Below are positions 26,623 to 36,394 of a DNA stretch of 41,528 bases, in pieces. The position numbers and the translations under genes are program-made. The stretch comes from Nitrobacter vulgaris (lineage in GTDB: Bacteria; Pseudomonadota; Alphaproteobacteria; Rhizobiales; Xanthobacteraceae): contig NZ_MWPQ01000037.1 in assembly GCF_002028545.1 (NCBI RefSeq), positions 1-41,528 on the forward strand, read 5' to 3'. Below the pieces are notes generated by a model. That model saw only the letters and a program-made list of their open reading frames with translations. It made no database searches and was not told the origin of the DNA. Each line of letters opens with the position of its first letter. Positions within the stretch are counted from its first letter, which is position 1.

Positions 26623-28824
26623 CTATGCGGGTGACTGCCGCTCTGCGCGACGCGTGAGGCGGCGCGGCGAAGATTCCTTGAGCGACTTTCCACGGCCGGA
26701 CAGACTCGGATTCGTCATGAAATAGTTATGCAGGTTGAAGGGCTCCTCGCCCTTCGCGGCCTTCATACGCGTTGATGATCCATCCGGCAACAACTGCCAA
26801 CTCTGTTCAGTATCCTTCAGGTTCGCGACCATGATCTGCTCGAGAACCTGCTGATGCACCGTCGCATTTTGTAAGGGGCATAGTACTTCGACGCGGCGGT
26901 CGAGGTTGCGCGGCATCATGTCCGCAGACGAGATATACACAGCAGCCTTTGGGCCGGGCATCGGTTGCCCCATTCCAAAACAGTAAATTCGTCCGTGTTC
27001 AAGAAACCTGCCGATGATTGATTTGACGCGAATGTTTTCCGACAATCCGGGAACTCCGGGTCGAAGGCAGCATATGCCGCGCACGATCAACTCGACAGAA
27101 ACGCCGGCCAGGGATGCTTCATACAGGGCGTCGATGATATCGGGATCGACCAGCGCGTTCATCTTCATCCAGATCGCGGCCGGTTTGCCGTTACGGGCAA
27201 ACGTGGTTTCGCCTCGAATATGATCGAGAATCCGGTTTCGCAATGTCAGAGGCGATACGGCCATTTTTTCGATATCGCTCGGCTCGGCGTAGCCCGTGAT
27301 GTAATTGAATACGCGCGCCGCATCACGGCCGATAATCGGATCCGATGTAAAATAAGACAGGTCGGTGTAAATGCGCGCGGTCACGGGGTGATAGTTTCCA
27401 GTGCCGGTGTGGACGTAAGTCGCGAGACTACCGCCTTCCCGGCGTACAACCAGCGACAGCTTGGCGTGCGTCTTCAGCTCAAGGAAGCCGTAAACCACTT
27501 GGGCGCCGGCGCGCTCGAGATCGCGCGCCCATCGGATGTTGGCCTCTTCGTCAAAACGCGCTTTGAGTTCAATGAGCGCCGTAACCGACTTACCAGCCTC
27601 CGCGGCCTCCACCAGCGCCCGCACGATCGGCGAGTTGTTGGAGGTGCGGTAGAGCGTCTGCTTGATCGCGACCACGTCAGGGTCGCGCGCAGCCTGCTGC
27701 AAGAACTGCACGACGACGTCAAACGATTCATAAGGATGATGAACAATCAGGTCTTTCTGCCGGATTGCAGCGAACACGTCGCCGCCGTGATCGCGCACCC
27801 GTTCCGGGTGGCGCGGGACGTACGGCACGAATTCAAGGTCTGACCGATCGAGCCGTGTGAGTTGCGACAGCTCGTTCATGGCCAGGACGCCATCCACCAA
27901 CAATACTTCGTCGTCGGCCGCCGATAACGCTCGCTGAACGAATGCCCGTAGCTCAGCCGGCATTGCGGCTTCGATCTCGAGCCGGATGACGGAGCCGCGG
28001 CGGCGGCGTTTCAATGCGGTCTCGAACAGGCGAACCAGATCCTCCGCCTCCTCCTCGATCTCCAGTTCGGAATCCCGGATGATGCGAAACGCGCCCTGTC
28101 CCTTGACGGTGTAACCTGGAAACAGTCGGTTGATGAACAGGCTGGTGGCGCCTTCAAGCGTGATCAATCTGACGGGGTCGTCCTTGCTGGCCGGCGGTAG
28201 CCTCAGAAACCGGTCGATCTTGCCCGGCATACGGATCAACGCATTCATCGGCTTACCGTCAGAGGTGCGCGCGAGCTGTAGCGCGATGGTGAAGCCGAGA
28301 CTTGGAATGAATGGAAAGGGGTGGGCCGGATCGATAGCGAGCGGCGTCAGCAAGGGGAAAATATTGTGCAGGAAGTGATCCGCAATCCAGCTTCGCTCGG
28401 CTTTGGTGACGTCCTTGCCATCGATCAGGACGATCCCGACTTCGGTCAGCACATTACGGAGATCTCGCCAGATCGCCTGTTGATCGCTCGCGAGCCTTGA
28501 GACCGTCTCGTTGATGAGAACAAGTTGCTCCGACGGCGGCAGCCCGTCCGGGCTGCGCTCGGTAATCCCTTCCCGGACCTGCGCCTTGATACCGGCAACG
28601 CGAACCATGAAGAACTCGTCAAGGTTATTGGCGGAAATCGACAGAAAGCGGACGCGTTCGAGCGCGGGGTGGCCGGGATTGACGGATTCTTCAAGTACGC
28701 GACGATTGAAATGCAGCCAGGACAGCTCCCGATTGATGAACCGTTCCGGGCTGGTGCGGATTGCGGAGTCCAGTTGCGGCTCCCGCCTTTTTTCTTCGGT
28801 AGCAATAGTTTGAGCTGAATCCAT
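26623..28824 (-). CDS. ppk: Polyphosphate kinase 1
   Basis: 733 residues from ATG 28824 ([14 protein letters not shown]); the frame extends 39 codons upstream without a good site. N-domain ([19 protein letters not shown]), head domain and two PLD-like catalytic domains. [14 protein letters not shown] carries the catalytic His region, [11 protein letters not shown] the PPK1 signature, and the C-domain has [18 protein letters not shown]. It transfers the ATP gamma-phosphate to growing polyphosphate, reversibly. The ribosome site is weak. It is transcribed with ppx immediately after it, so synthesis and breakdown enzymes are made together. hdaA lies 150 bases upstream on the same strand. Confidence 0.96.
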   Translation of the reverse strand: MDSAQTIATEEKRREPQLDSAIRTSPERFINRELSWLHFNRRVLEESVNPGHPALERVRFLSISANNLDEFFMVRVAGIKAQVREGITERSPDGLPPSEQLVLINETVSRLASDQQAIWRDLRNVLTEVGIVLIDGKDVTKAERSWIADHFLHNIFPLLTPLAIDPAHPFPFIPSLGFTIALQLARTSDGKPMNALIRMPGKIDRFLRLPPASKDDPVRLITLEGATSLFINRLFPGYTVKGQGAFRIIRDSELEIEEEAEDLVRLFETALKRRRRGSVIRLEIEAAMPAELRAFVQRALSAADDEVLLVDGVLAMNELSQLTRLDRSDLEFVPYVPRHPERVRDHGGDVFAAIRQKDLIVHHPYESFDVVVQFLQQAARDPDVVAIKQTLYRTSNNSPIVRALVEAAEAGKSVTALIELKARFDEEANIRWARDLERAGAQVVYGFLELKTHAKLSLVVRREGGSLATYVHTGTGNYHPVTARIYTDLSYFTSDPIIGRDAARVFNYITGYAEPSDIEKMAVSPLTLRNRILDHIRGETTFARNGKPAAIWMKMNALVDPDIIDALYEASLAGVSVELIVRGICCLRPGVPGLSENIRVKSIIGRFLEHGRIYCFGMGQPMPGPKAAVYISSADMMPRNLDRRVEVLCPLQNATVHQQVLEQIMVANLKDTEQSWQLLPDGSSTRMKAAKGEEPFNLHNYFMTNPSLSGRGKSLKESSPRRLTRRAERQSPA

Positions 28825-28974
28825 TGATATGACGGTTCCGTATCTCGTTGGTCGTGCGGGCACGGCGGCGCAGCTGCAAACCATGGGCCAGCTCAATGAC
28901 CTTTCCATGACATTTGATGTTACGGAAGGTCGTGACGTCAAGGGTGAGCCGGAGGGATGCGGAGCCGTATGGCT

Positions 28975-29655
28975 TCAGTCCTGATTACGCAGCAGTTCGG
29001 CGGCGAGCGCGCGAGTCACAGGTCTGCCAAGCCGTAACGATTCGGTATCGAGTTGTTCGACGGCGAGGCGAGCGGCAGCAAATGATCGTTCGGTCCGGGT
29101 TGCGATATAATTGACGACCGCTTCGTCGATGTTCATTTGGCGGTCCGCGGAGAACTTCACGATCAGCGCCCGGAATAGCTGATCGTCAGGCGGCATCAAC
29201 GTCACGACCGGCACCGCGCGGAGTCGCGAACGGAGATCACGCAACCTGATCTCCATCGCGGCCGGAGTGACTCGCGCCGTGATCAGCACGAACGCGGCCT
29301 CTTCACGGGCGAGATTTATCAGGTGAAACATTGCAAGCTCGTCGAAGGCTTGCGGATTAATGTCCTCTACGACGAGCGCCCCTGTCGCCAAAGCAGCTGG
29401 TACTGTCGCCGCAGTCAGGCTTCGCGCGCTTATGGAGCGCGCGCCCGCCTGCTCCGCCCAGATCGTCGCGAGATGGCTTTTGCCGCAACCTTCGGGCCCG
29501 GCCAGCAACATGATCCTGTTCGGCCACTCCGGCCAGCTCTCAATCAGCGATAGCGCCGCCGCGTTCGCGTGACCTTCCAGAAAGTCGTCCCGCGAAAAGC
29601 TTTCAGCGTGCGGCAGCGCGAATGCGAGCTGACGGGAGGGGGAGCGGTCTGCCAC
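28975..29655 (-). CDS. hdaA: DnaA regulatory inactivator HdaA
   Basis: 226 residues from GTG 29655 (GGAG 7 bases upstream). A DnaA-like AAA+ module without the DNA-binding domain IV: N-terminal RQLAFALPH, which resembles a beta-clamp-binding motif, Walker A GPEGCGKSH, Walker B LVVEDIN, sensor 1 VLITAR and a C-terminal lid (RSFAAARLAVEQLDTESL). With the replication clamp it stimulates ATP hydrolysis by DnaA, limiting re-initiation, as shown in Caulobacter. Upstream is the PgsA-like gene and downstream ppk, all on one strand. Confidence 0.93.
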   Translation of the reverse strand: MADRSPSRQLAFALPHAESFSRDDFLEGHANAAALSLIESWPEWPNRIMLLAGPEGCGKSHLATIWAEQAGARSISARSLTAATVPAALATGALVVEDINPQAFDELAMFHLINLAREEAAFVLITARVTPAAMEIRLRDLRSRLRAVPVVTLMPPDDQLFRALIVKFSADRQMNIDEAVVNYIATRTERSFAAARLAVEQLDTESLRLGRPVTRALAAELLRNQD

Positions 29656-29719
29656 GCATCTACTCCACTACAAACTCTACACCGGACCACCAGCACCAAC
29701 TTGCGCGCACCGTGCCATC

Positions 29720-30262
29720 TCATTTCGGATCGATGGTGCTCATGTGACGCACCCACTCAACGAGATAGAAAGAGACGGAAACCAGGGTCAAGACCGCAAT
29801 GGCGACCATCAGAAGGGTATCATAGGGCGAGGAATCAAATCCGAATCCCAGCGCCGCCAGCACCAACGCCGCGAACCCGACCTGTGCCCCCGTATTGAGC
29901 TTCGAAACCAGCAGCGGCTTCATGGGCACCGGCTTGTTGAACAGCCACGACACGATCACGGCCCCGACGATCATGATGTCGCGCGAGACCACCAGGATAA
30001 CGAGCCAAATGGGAACGGCCCCCAGGATGCCGAGCGTCACGAAGATCGAGACCAGCAGCGCCTTGTCGGCCAGTGGATCCAGAAGCGCGCCCAGTTCACT
30101 TGCCATATTGAAGCGCTTGGCTAAAAACCCGTCCACCGCATCGCTGACGCCGGCAACCACAAAGATGGCAAACGCGATTTCCATCTGATTGGAGGCGATA
30201 GCCCAGATAATGACTGGCACGAGCAGAATGCGGCCGAGCGTAATGATATTTGGAATACTCAC
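29720..30262 (-). CDS. CDP-alcohol phosphatidyltransferase, PgsA-like
   Basis: 180 residues from GTG 30262. The family signature DG-x2-A-(K)R-x8-G-x3-D-x3-D is complete in [20 protein letters not shown] followed by LLDPLADK. There are about five or six hydrophobic helices, starting with [20 protein letters not shown]. The N-terminus matches phosphatidylglycerophosphate synthases more than phosphatidylserine synthases, so CDP-diacylglycerol plus glycerol-3-phosphate is the likely reaction. A second paralogue next to uvrC is usual in Rhizobiales, so the physiological role of this copy is less certain. Inner membrane. It diverges from purM. Confidence 0.88.
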   Translation of the reverse strand: MSIPNIITLGRILLVPVIIWAIASNQMEIAFAIFVVAGVSDAVDGFLAKRFNMASELGALLDPLADKALLVSIFVTLGILGAVPIWLVILVVSRDIMIVGAVIVSWLFNKPVPMKPLLVSKLNTGAQVGFAALVLAALGFGFDSSPYDTLLMVAIAVLTLVSVSFYLVEWVRHMSTIDPK

Positions 30263-30432
30263 GCGACGTTTCCCAGGCTCCGGATGGTTTCCGCACAAAA
30301 CCTTCGGGAGACAAGGCTTTGCCGCAGGGATCGGCCCTTGTCTACATAGTATATGCGGACAGCCCGTGCGAGCCATTGCGCAAGTCCGCAATCCGACGTA
30401 ACCAGCCGGAAAATGTCTTCGAGCGCTGCTGC

Positions 30433-31506
30433 ATGACCGACAAGAACGATGGCCTTACCTATGCCGGGGCAGGTGTCGATATCGACGCCGGCAACCGGCT
30501 GGTTGACCTCATCAAGCCGATGGTTCGCGCGACCGCTCGCGCCGGCGCGGATGCTGAGATCGGTGGGTTCGGCGGGCTGTTTGATCTCAAGGCCGCGGGA
30601 TTTACGGACCCGATTTTGGTCGCGGCCAACGACGGGGTTGGAACCAAGGTCAAGATCGCAATCGAAACCGGTATTCACGACACCATCGGCATCGATCTCG
30701 TCGCCATGTCCGTCAACGATCTCGTCGTGCAAGGTGCGGAGCCGTTGTTCTTCCTTGATTATTTTGCCTGCGGCAAGCTTGATCCCGAAACGGCCGCGGC
30801 GATCGTGGCCGGGATCGCGGAAGGGTGCCGGGAGGCGGGTTGCGCTCTGATCGGCGGCGAAACGGCTGAAATGCCGGGCCTCTACAAGGAGGGTGACTAT
30901 GATCTTGCCGGCTTCGCAGTCGGCGCGGCGGAACGCGGCGCCCTGTTGCCAGGCCGCGATATCGCTGCCGGAGATGCGGTGATCGGACTTGCGTCGTCCG
31001 GCGTGCATTCCAATGGCTATTCGCTGGTCCGCAAGATTGTCGAAGTTTCGGGAACCGCCCTCGCCGCTCCAGCGCCTTTTGCCCCGGTTACGACCTTGGG
31101 AGGCGCGCTGCTAACCCCTACCCGGCTTTACGTCAAATCCTGCCTGCGCGCGATCCGCGAAACCGGCGCGGTGAAAGGGCTTGCCCACATCACCGGAGGC
31201 GGCTTCACCGACAATATTCCTCGCGTACTGCCCGAAGGACTCGGTGTGCGGATCGATCTCGCCAGGTTGACGGTACTTCCGGTGTTCAAATGGCTGGCGC
31301 ATCAGGGCAGCATAGCCGAACGCGAAATGCTTCGAACCTTCAATTGCGGTATCGGAATGATCGCGATCGTGCGCCGTGATGCGGTTCAGCAAGTCGTGGA
31401 CGTGTTGGCGCAGGCCGGTGAACGCGTTTCGTTGCTCGGTGACGTGATCGTCGCGGGCGATGAAGGCCGTGTCATTTACGAGGGCCACCTCGATCTCGCG
31501 ATGTAG
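30433..31506 (+). CDS. purM: Phosphoribosylformylglycinamidine cyclo-ligase (AIR synthetase)
   Basis: 357 residues from ATG 30433 ([20 protein letters not shown]); the frame open upstream to 30250 lacks support. AIRS fold with [15 protein letters not shown] (ATP and Mg site), [33 protein letters not shown] and [13 protein letters not shown]. It closes FGAM to AIR with ATP in step 5 of purine synthesis. The next gene is purN, 24 bases on and in the same direction. The 170-base divergent region with the PgsA-like gene should hold its promoter. Confidence 0.97.
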   Translation: MTDKNDGLTYAGAGVDIDAGNRLVDLIKPMVRATARAGADAEIGGFGGLFDLKAAGFTDPILVAANDGVGTKVKIAIETGIHDTIGIDLVAMSVNDLVVQGAEPLFFLDYFACGKLDPETAAAIVAGIAEGCREAGCALIGGETAEMPGLYKEGDYDLAGFAVGAAERGALLPGRDIAAGDAVIGLASSGVHSNGYSLVRKIVEVSGTALAAPAPFAPVTTLGGALLTPTRLYVKSCLRAIRETGAVKGLAHITGGGFTDNIPRVLPEGLGVRIDLARLTVLPVFKWLAHQGSIAEREMLRTFNCGIGMIAIVRRDAVQQVVDVLAQAGERVSLLGDVIVAGDEGRVIYEGHLDLAM

Positions 31507-31530
31507 AACGCCCCCGCAGGGAATGAGAGC

Positions 31531-32184
31531 ATGAAACGCCGTGTCGCCATCCTGATTTCCGGACGCGGATCGAATATGATGGCGCTGGTGGAAGCCGCGA
31601 AAGCCGCGAACTTTCCGGCTGAGATCGCGGTCGTCATTTCCAATAAGGCCGACGCGGCGGGCCTCGCCAGAGCTGGAGCAGTCGGCATCGAGACCCTCGT
31701 CATTGAAAGCAAGCCATTTGGCAAGGATCGCGTGGCGTTCGAGGCCAAACTGCAATCCGCTCTGGACGACAAGCGCATCGAATTCATCTGCCTCGGCGGT
31801 TTCATGCGGCTGTTCACTGCTGAGTTCGTCCAACGTTGGCATGGGCGAATGCTCAACATCCATCCCTCGCTGCTTCCATCATTCCGAGGACTCGACCCCC
31901 ACGGTCAGGCCCTGCGCGCAGGCGTGAAGATCTCTGGCGCCACGGTTCATTTCGTTGTTGCGGAAACAGATGCCGGCCCCATCATCATGCAGGGCGCGGT
32001 GACCGTCCGCGACGACGATACAGCTGAGATACTGGCCGCACGCGTGCTGGAGATCGAGCATCGTATCTACCCGGATGCGCTGCGGCTGGTCGCGGGTGGT
32101 GGCACGCGACTGGATGGCGACATCTGTAATACGTCGGCAAAGGCCAGTCTGGACGATAGCCTGATCTCGCCGTTGGTGATCTGA
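31531..32184 (+). CDS. purN: Phosphoribosylglycinamide formyltransferase
   Basis: 217 residues. RVAILISGRGSNMMALVEAA is the phosphate site, and Asn109, His111 (MLNIHPSLLPSFRG) and Asp147 (ETDAGPI) are the catalytic triad. It transfers a formyl group from 10-formyl-THF to GAR in step 3 of purine synthesis. It forms an operon with purM. One difference is GLDPHGQAL, where many homologues have GLHAHxxAL; this is a substrate-loop variation not expected to abolish activity. Confidence 0.96.
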   Translation: MKRRVAILISGRGSNMMALVEAAKAANFPAEIAVVISNKADAAGLARAGAVGIETLVIESKPFGKDRVAFEAKLQSALDDKRIEFICLGGFMRLFTAEFVQRWHGRMLNIHPSLLPSFRGLDPHGQALRAGVKISGATVHFVVAETDAGPIIMQGAVTVRDDDTAEILAARVLEIEHRIYPDALRLVAGGGTRLDGDICNTSAKASLDDSLISPLVI

Positions 32185-32316
32185 CCAAGTTCTGTCGGAT
32201 CAAACGAGTCCAACACGCCTCTCGCGACCGGGGAGCACATTGCCGAGCCGACCGCGGGATCGCGCCCAACTACGCCGGAGACCGGCCCACGTGTCGCCAC
32301 CAAATCTATCCACGCT

Positions 32317-33144
32317 TTAGAAGCGCTTATCGGCGGCCCACGTGCGATTGCGCCAGATCGCCCCGGCGATCAGTACGATCATAACTCCTAGTACGCCACA
32401 CAATACCTCGCCTCCGGGTCCGCCGGAGGCAAATTGCGGTGCGATGCCGAACCACCCCAAGACTGTATCCAGAAAGGTACCCGCGCCCGTGTCGAAGAAT
32501 TGATGCAGCTGTGGCGCAACCGCCGGATCGGTTGCGATGACCTCGCCCGCGATCCAGCCCAGCAACGCCGATCCGGCCCAGACCAGAAAGGGCAAATGCG
32601 TCAGAAGCATCATGATCAGCGCGGCGCCCGTCACGATCAGAGGCACGCTGACTGCCAGCCCGATGATCAGCAGCGGCACGCTGCCATTCGCCGCCGCCGC
32701 GATCGCAATCACATTGTCGAGACTCATGACGAAGTCGGCGACCACCACCACCCGAACGGCAGCCCAGAGATGGCTGGTCGCCGGGATTCCCTCTTCGCTC
32801 TCTTTCTCCGGCACCAGCAATTTGGCGGCAATCACCAGCAGCGCGAGCCCTCCTGCCAACTTGAGGTAGGGCAACCCCATCAAGGTCGTGATGATCCCGG
32901 CGAAGATGATGCGAAGGCCGACCGCAGCGCCGGCGCCAAGCACCACTCCCCAAAAACGCAGTTGGGGAGGCAGCCCGCGACAGGCAAGCGCGATCACCAG
33001 CGCGTTGTCGCCGGACAGGACAACATCGATCCAAATGATCTTGCCGACGGCGAGCCAGAATGCCGGATCATCTACATCGTTTCGAAACTGCTCGAAGGCC
33101 GATGCGATCGTCGTTAGATCGAAGACGTGCAGAAGCGAATCCAA
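32317..33144 (-). CDS. TerC-family integral membrane protein (YjbE-like)
   Basis: 275 residues from a TTG start (MDSLLHVFDLTTIA) with GGGAAG 8 bases upstream. About seven hydrophobic helices. The two TerC signatures are VVLSGDNALVIALAC in the first half and VMSLDNVIAIAAAA in the second, each with acidic residues in the membrane. TerC-like proteins export Mn2+ or other divalent metals, or confer tellurite resistance. An Mn-related role is inferred from the family. The C-terminal 50 residues, before a final helix, are variable. It follows ndk on the same strand by 38 bases. Confidence 0.9.
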   Translation of the reverse strand: MDSLLHVFDLTTIASAFEQFRNDVDDPAFWLAVGKIIWIDVVLSGDNALVIALACRGLPPQLRFWGVVLGAGAAVGLRIIFAGIITTLMGLPYLKLAGGLALLVIAAKLLVPEKESEEGIPATSHLWAAVRVVVVADFVMSLDNVIAIAAAANGSVPLLIIGLAVSVPLIVTGAALIMMLLTHLPFLVWAGSALLGWIAGEVIATDPAVAPQLHQFFDTGAGTFLDTVLGWFGIAPQFASGGPGGEVLCGVLGVMIVLIAGAIWRNRTWAADKRF

Positions 33145-33182
33145 CGTCAGCTTCCCTTCGATCGAGCGCCGCCAGATCTGGC

Positions 33183-33605
33183 CTAGCCGACTATCTCGTT
33201 GCCGGAGAAGAACTGGGCAATCTCGATCGCGGCTGTCTCGGCGGCGTCCGATCCATGAACGGAGTTTTCACCGACCGATTTCGCATGGAGCTTGCGGATG
33301 GTGCCATCGGCCGCCTTGGACGGGTCGGTTGCACCCATGATCTCGCGATGCCTGAGGACCGCATTGTCGCCCTCGAGCACTTGCACGACCACTGGCCCGG
33401 AAATCATGAAGTCGACGAGTTCTCCGAAGAAGGGACGCGTCTTGTGCACGGCGTAAAACGTCTCGGCCTGCTCACGGGTCATGCGGATGCGCTTTTGGGC
33501 CACAACTCGCAGTCCAGCCTTTTCTATCAGGGCGTTGATCGCGCCGGTCAGGTTTCGCGCGGTCGCGTCCGGCTTGAGAATCGAAAAGGTGCGTTCAATC
33601 GCCAT
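33183..33605 (-). CDS. ndk: Nucleoside diphosphate kinase
   Basis: 140 residues, standard length. [19 protein letters not shown] is the family N-terminus and [12 protein letters not shown] holds the phosphorylated His117. It transfers gamma-phosphate from NTPs to NDPs through phospho-His. AAGGACG lies 9 bases before the ATG. The TerC gene follows closely on the same strand. Confidence 0.98.
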   Translation of the reverse strand: MAIERTFSILKPDATARNLTGAINALIEKAGLRVVAQKRIRMTREQAETFYAVHKTRPFFGELVDFMISGPVVVQVLEGDNAVLRHREIMGATDPSKAADGTIRKLHAKSVGENSVHGSDAAETAAIEIAQFFSGNEIVG

Positions 33606-33885
33606 GATATCGTCCTTGATTCAGCGGTCGTGGGAATTGCGGCGCTTATATCGGCGTGCATCATTCACGGCAAGCGCGCTCGGCAGGCCGCCGGAGGGCT
33701 GGTAATGCGGCAAAACAACCCGCGTCGGGGATTGCGCGCACTGAAAATCGCGCGATTTTCGTGAAAATGAGCGACAATAATGGATAACAAAGCGCGCAGG
33801 CGTTTTTCACAACGCATGCGATGGCGAAGCTGCTATAAACCCCCGCACACCCTGCTATTGCGATGAACGAACAGGCTTTCGATAG

Positions 33886-34233
33886 ATGAGTGGATTCAAG
33901 GAACCCGGCTTCGCGGACCGCCAAAAGGCGGCGCTGGAGGCCCGGAAAAATATTCTCGACAAGTTTCGCGCCAAGCCCGGTCCCGACGATCCCGCCGTAA
34001 AGCAAAGACAGGCCGAGCGCGAGGCCCAGGCGGCTGCACGCGAGAAGGCGCGGCAAGCCCGCGAAGTCGAGAAGGCCGCGCAAAAAGCCCGTGAGGCAGA
34101 GGCCGCTGCGGTCGCCGCCGCGCAACTCGCCCGGGAGAAAGAAGAAGCCGCCGCCGCCGCCGCGGCGCTTGAGGCCGAGCGCAAGGCGGCGCGCGATGCC
34201 CGCTATGCCGCCAGAAAGGGACGGAAGAAGTAG
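33886..34233 (+). CDS. DUF6481 family protein, charged helical
   Basis: 115 residues. The N-terminus MSGFKEPGFADRQKAALEAR and PGPDDPAVKQRQAERE match DUF6481 proteins of Bradyrhizobiaceae (from memory). Residues 40-115 are almost only Ala, Glu, Lys, Arg and Gln, and should form a long single helix or coiled coil ending in a basic AARKGRKK tail. There is no signal peptide or membrane helix. The basic tail hints at nucleic-acid or ribosome association, but no function is established. The ribosome site is weak. It stands alone between ndk and the carboxylase operon. Confidence 0.82.
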   Translation: MSGFKEPGFADRQKAALEARKNILDKFRAKPGPDDPAVKQRQAEREAQAAAREKARQAREVEKAAQKAREAEAAAVAAAQLAREKEEAAAAAAALEAERKAARDARYAARKGRKK

Positions 34234-34391
34234 CCAGCAATTTAGCGGACGTTGGTCCCGGACCATTGCCGTATACCGGCCGGCGGCAAACTGCCGGAGA
34301 CGAATCGGCCTGATGACGTGTCTGGTCTCTACCTGAGAATAGACCCTGACGGAAAAGTCACGGGGATGGAAATTCCGGGTCGTGAGACAGA

Positions 34392-36392
34392 CTAAGCCGC
34401 GGGCTCAATGTCGGCGAGTTCGGCGCCTTCCTGCACGATATCGCCGACCTTGCATTTAAGCTCCTTCAACTTACCGGCGTAGGGCGCGCGCAAGGTCTGC
34501 TCCATCTTCATGACTTCGAGGGTGAGGATGGGTGCACCCTTCTCCAACAGCGCCCCCTCTTCCGCGAGCAACGCGACCACTGTGCCCGGAAGCGGTGCGA
34601 CGATGCGATCTTCGCCGGTCTGCTCCTCATCGTCTTCGCCAAAGGGATCGACCCAGTGCAACTCGAACCGCCCATTGCGTGTCCGCAAGTAGAGTTCGCG
34701 TCCGTCGACGACGAAGACAACATGGCTTCGTATTCCATCGAGCGTGAGGATCATGCCTTCTCGGTCGTCCGCAGCAAACGCGAATGCAAGATTCTTTTTT
34801 CCTAGCCGGATTTCGTACGGGCCATTGCCATAGACGAACGTGACCGCGTGCTCGGCCTGACCCTGACGGAATACGAACCGCCGCCGACGTCGGCCGACCA
34901 CCATCCAGCCCGCCGTTCGCCAGGGCGATGCCTGGTCCGTTGGAGACATCTTGCTTTCCGCCAGTAGGACAGCGGCGACGGATGCCGCGAGTTCGGTCTC
35001 GCCCGGTGCCGCTGAAGGCTGGGTCAGGTCTTGAAGATGACGCTCGATAACCCCCGTGTCGACCGCGTTGGCGCGTACGTCCGCATGCGTGACCAGCGCG
35101 GATAGAAACGGAATGTTGGTGACGACGCCGCGGACATCGGTTTCTTCGATGCCGCGGTTGAGCCGGCAGATCGCGGCTTCGCGGGTTGGTGCCCATGCGA
35201 CTATTTTGGCGAGCATGGCATCGTAATTCGGCGAAACCGCATCGCCTTCACGGTAGCCGGCATCGATGCGCAGGCCATCCACCTCCGGGGGCGTATGCCA
35301 CGTCTTGATGCGGCCGACAGATGGCATGAAGCTCTTATTTGGGTTCTCGGCGTAGACTCGCGCTTCGATGGCGTGGCCATTCAGTCTGATCTGGTCCTGC
35401 GTCAGCGGCAGTTTTTCGCCGAACGCGACCCGAAGTTGCCATTCCACGAGGTCGATTCCGGTGATGAGTTCGGTCACGGGATGCTCAACTTGTAGGCGGG
35501 TGTTCATTTCGATGAAGAACACGTCCTTGCCGTCAGATACGAACTCGACGGTGCCCGCGCCGACATAACTCACCGCGGAGGCGGCCTTGCGCGCGGCTTC
35601 GCATACCTTGTCGCGCTGCGCGGCGTCGAGTGTCGGCGACGGCGCTTCCTCGATCACCTTCTGGTGCCTGCGCTGTAAGGTGCATTCACGCTCGAACAAA
35701 GACACCAGATTGCCATGGCTGTCGCCGATCACCTGCACCTCGATATGCCGAGGGCTCTCAACGTATTTCTCGATTAGCATCCGGTCGTCACCGAATGCCG
35801 CCTTGGCCTCCCGCCTGGCGCTGACGATAGCCGGGGTCAGTTCCGCAGCCGAACGCACGATCCGCATACCGCGGCCACCGCCGCCAGCGGACGCCTTCAC
35901 CAGAACCGGATAGCCGATCCGGTCCGCAGCGCCCTGCAGCGTGGCTTCGTCCTGCGCGTCGCCGTGATAGCCTGGCACCAGCGGCACGCCTGCCTTTTGC
36001 ATCAGCGCCTTGGCGTCCGACTTCGTCCCCATTGCGGTCATCATCGCCGCTGTCGGTCCGACGAACACGAGGCCGGCATCGGCGCAGGCTTGCGCGAAAC
36101 CGGCATTCTCCGACAAAAACCCGTAGCCCGGATGGACGCCTTCCGCGCCGGACTTGCGGGCCGCGTCGATCACCTTCTCGATGTCGAGATAGCTGTCGCG
36201 GGCGGGTGCGGGTCCAAGCAACACGGCATCGTCGGCCATGCCAACATGCATCGCGTCGCGATCCGCCTCCGAATAGACGGCAACGGTGCGCAGACCCATG
36301 GCTCGGGCGGAACGGATTACGCGGCACGCAATCTCACCGCGATTGGCGATCAGGAGCGTGCTGAAACGGCGATAATGCGGACGCTTCGCCAT
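34392..36392 (-). CDS. mccA: Acyl-CoA carboxylase biotin-carboxylase/BCCP subunit (methylcrotonyl-CoA type)
   Basis: 666 residues from ATG 36392, with AGGA upstream and 2 bases after the beta-subunit stop. Biotin carboxylase domain (about 8-455: TLLIANRGEIACRVIRSA, KASAGGGGRGMRIV, EMNTRLQVEHPVTE), a linker domain, and a C-terminal biotinyl domain with EVMKMEQTL holding the biotinylated Lys. It carboxylates biotin with ATP and bicarbonate for transfer by the beta subunit. Length and partner suggest 3-methylcrotonyl-CoA carboxylase of leucine breakdown. Geranyl- or propionyl-CoA carboxylase is possible, because no other leucine-pathway gene is nearby. Confidence 0.93.
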   Translation of the reverse strand: MAKRPHYRRFSTLLIANRGEIACRVIRSARAMGLRTVAVYSEADRDAMHVGMADDAVLLGPAPARDSYLDIEKVIDAARKSGAEGVHPGYGFLSENAGFAQACADAGLVFVGPTAAMMTAMGTKSDAKALMQKAGVPLVPGYHGDAQDEATLQGAADRIGYPVLVKASAGGGGRGMRIVRSAAELTPAIVSARREAKAAFGDDRMLIEKYVESPRHIEVQVIGDSHGNLVSLFERECTLQRRHQKVIEEAPSPTLDAAQRDKVCEAARKAASAVSYVGAGTVEFVSDGKDVFFIEMNTRLQVEHPVTELITGIDLVEWQLRVAFGEKLPLTQDQIRLNGHAIEARVYAENPNKSFMPSVGRIKTWHTPPEVDGLRIDAGYREGDAVSPNYDAMLAKIVAWAPTREAAICRLNRGIEETDVRGVVTNIPFLSALVTHADVRANAVDTGVIERHLQDLTQPSAAPGETELAASVAAVLLAESKMSPTDQASPWRTAGWMVVGRRRRRFVFRQGQAEHAVTFVYGNGPYEIRLGKKNLAFAFAADDREGMILTLDGIRSHVVFVVDGRELYLRTRNGRFELHWVDPFGEDDEEQTGEDRIVAPLPGTVVALLAEEGALLEKGAPILTLEVMKMEQTLRAPYAGKLKELKCKVGDIVQEGAELADIEPAA

Positions 36393-36394
36393 GA

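Noticed and set aside
33661-34266. Minus-strand 201-residue frame opposite the DUF6481 gene
   Set aside because: It is a Leu/Gly/Arg-rich shadow of Ala/Glu/Lys codons. The plus-strand product matches a known family.
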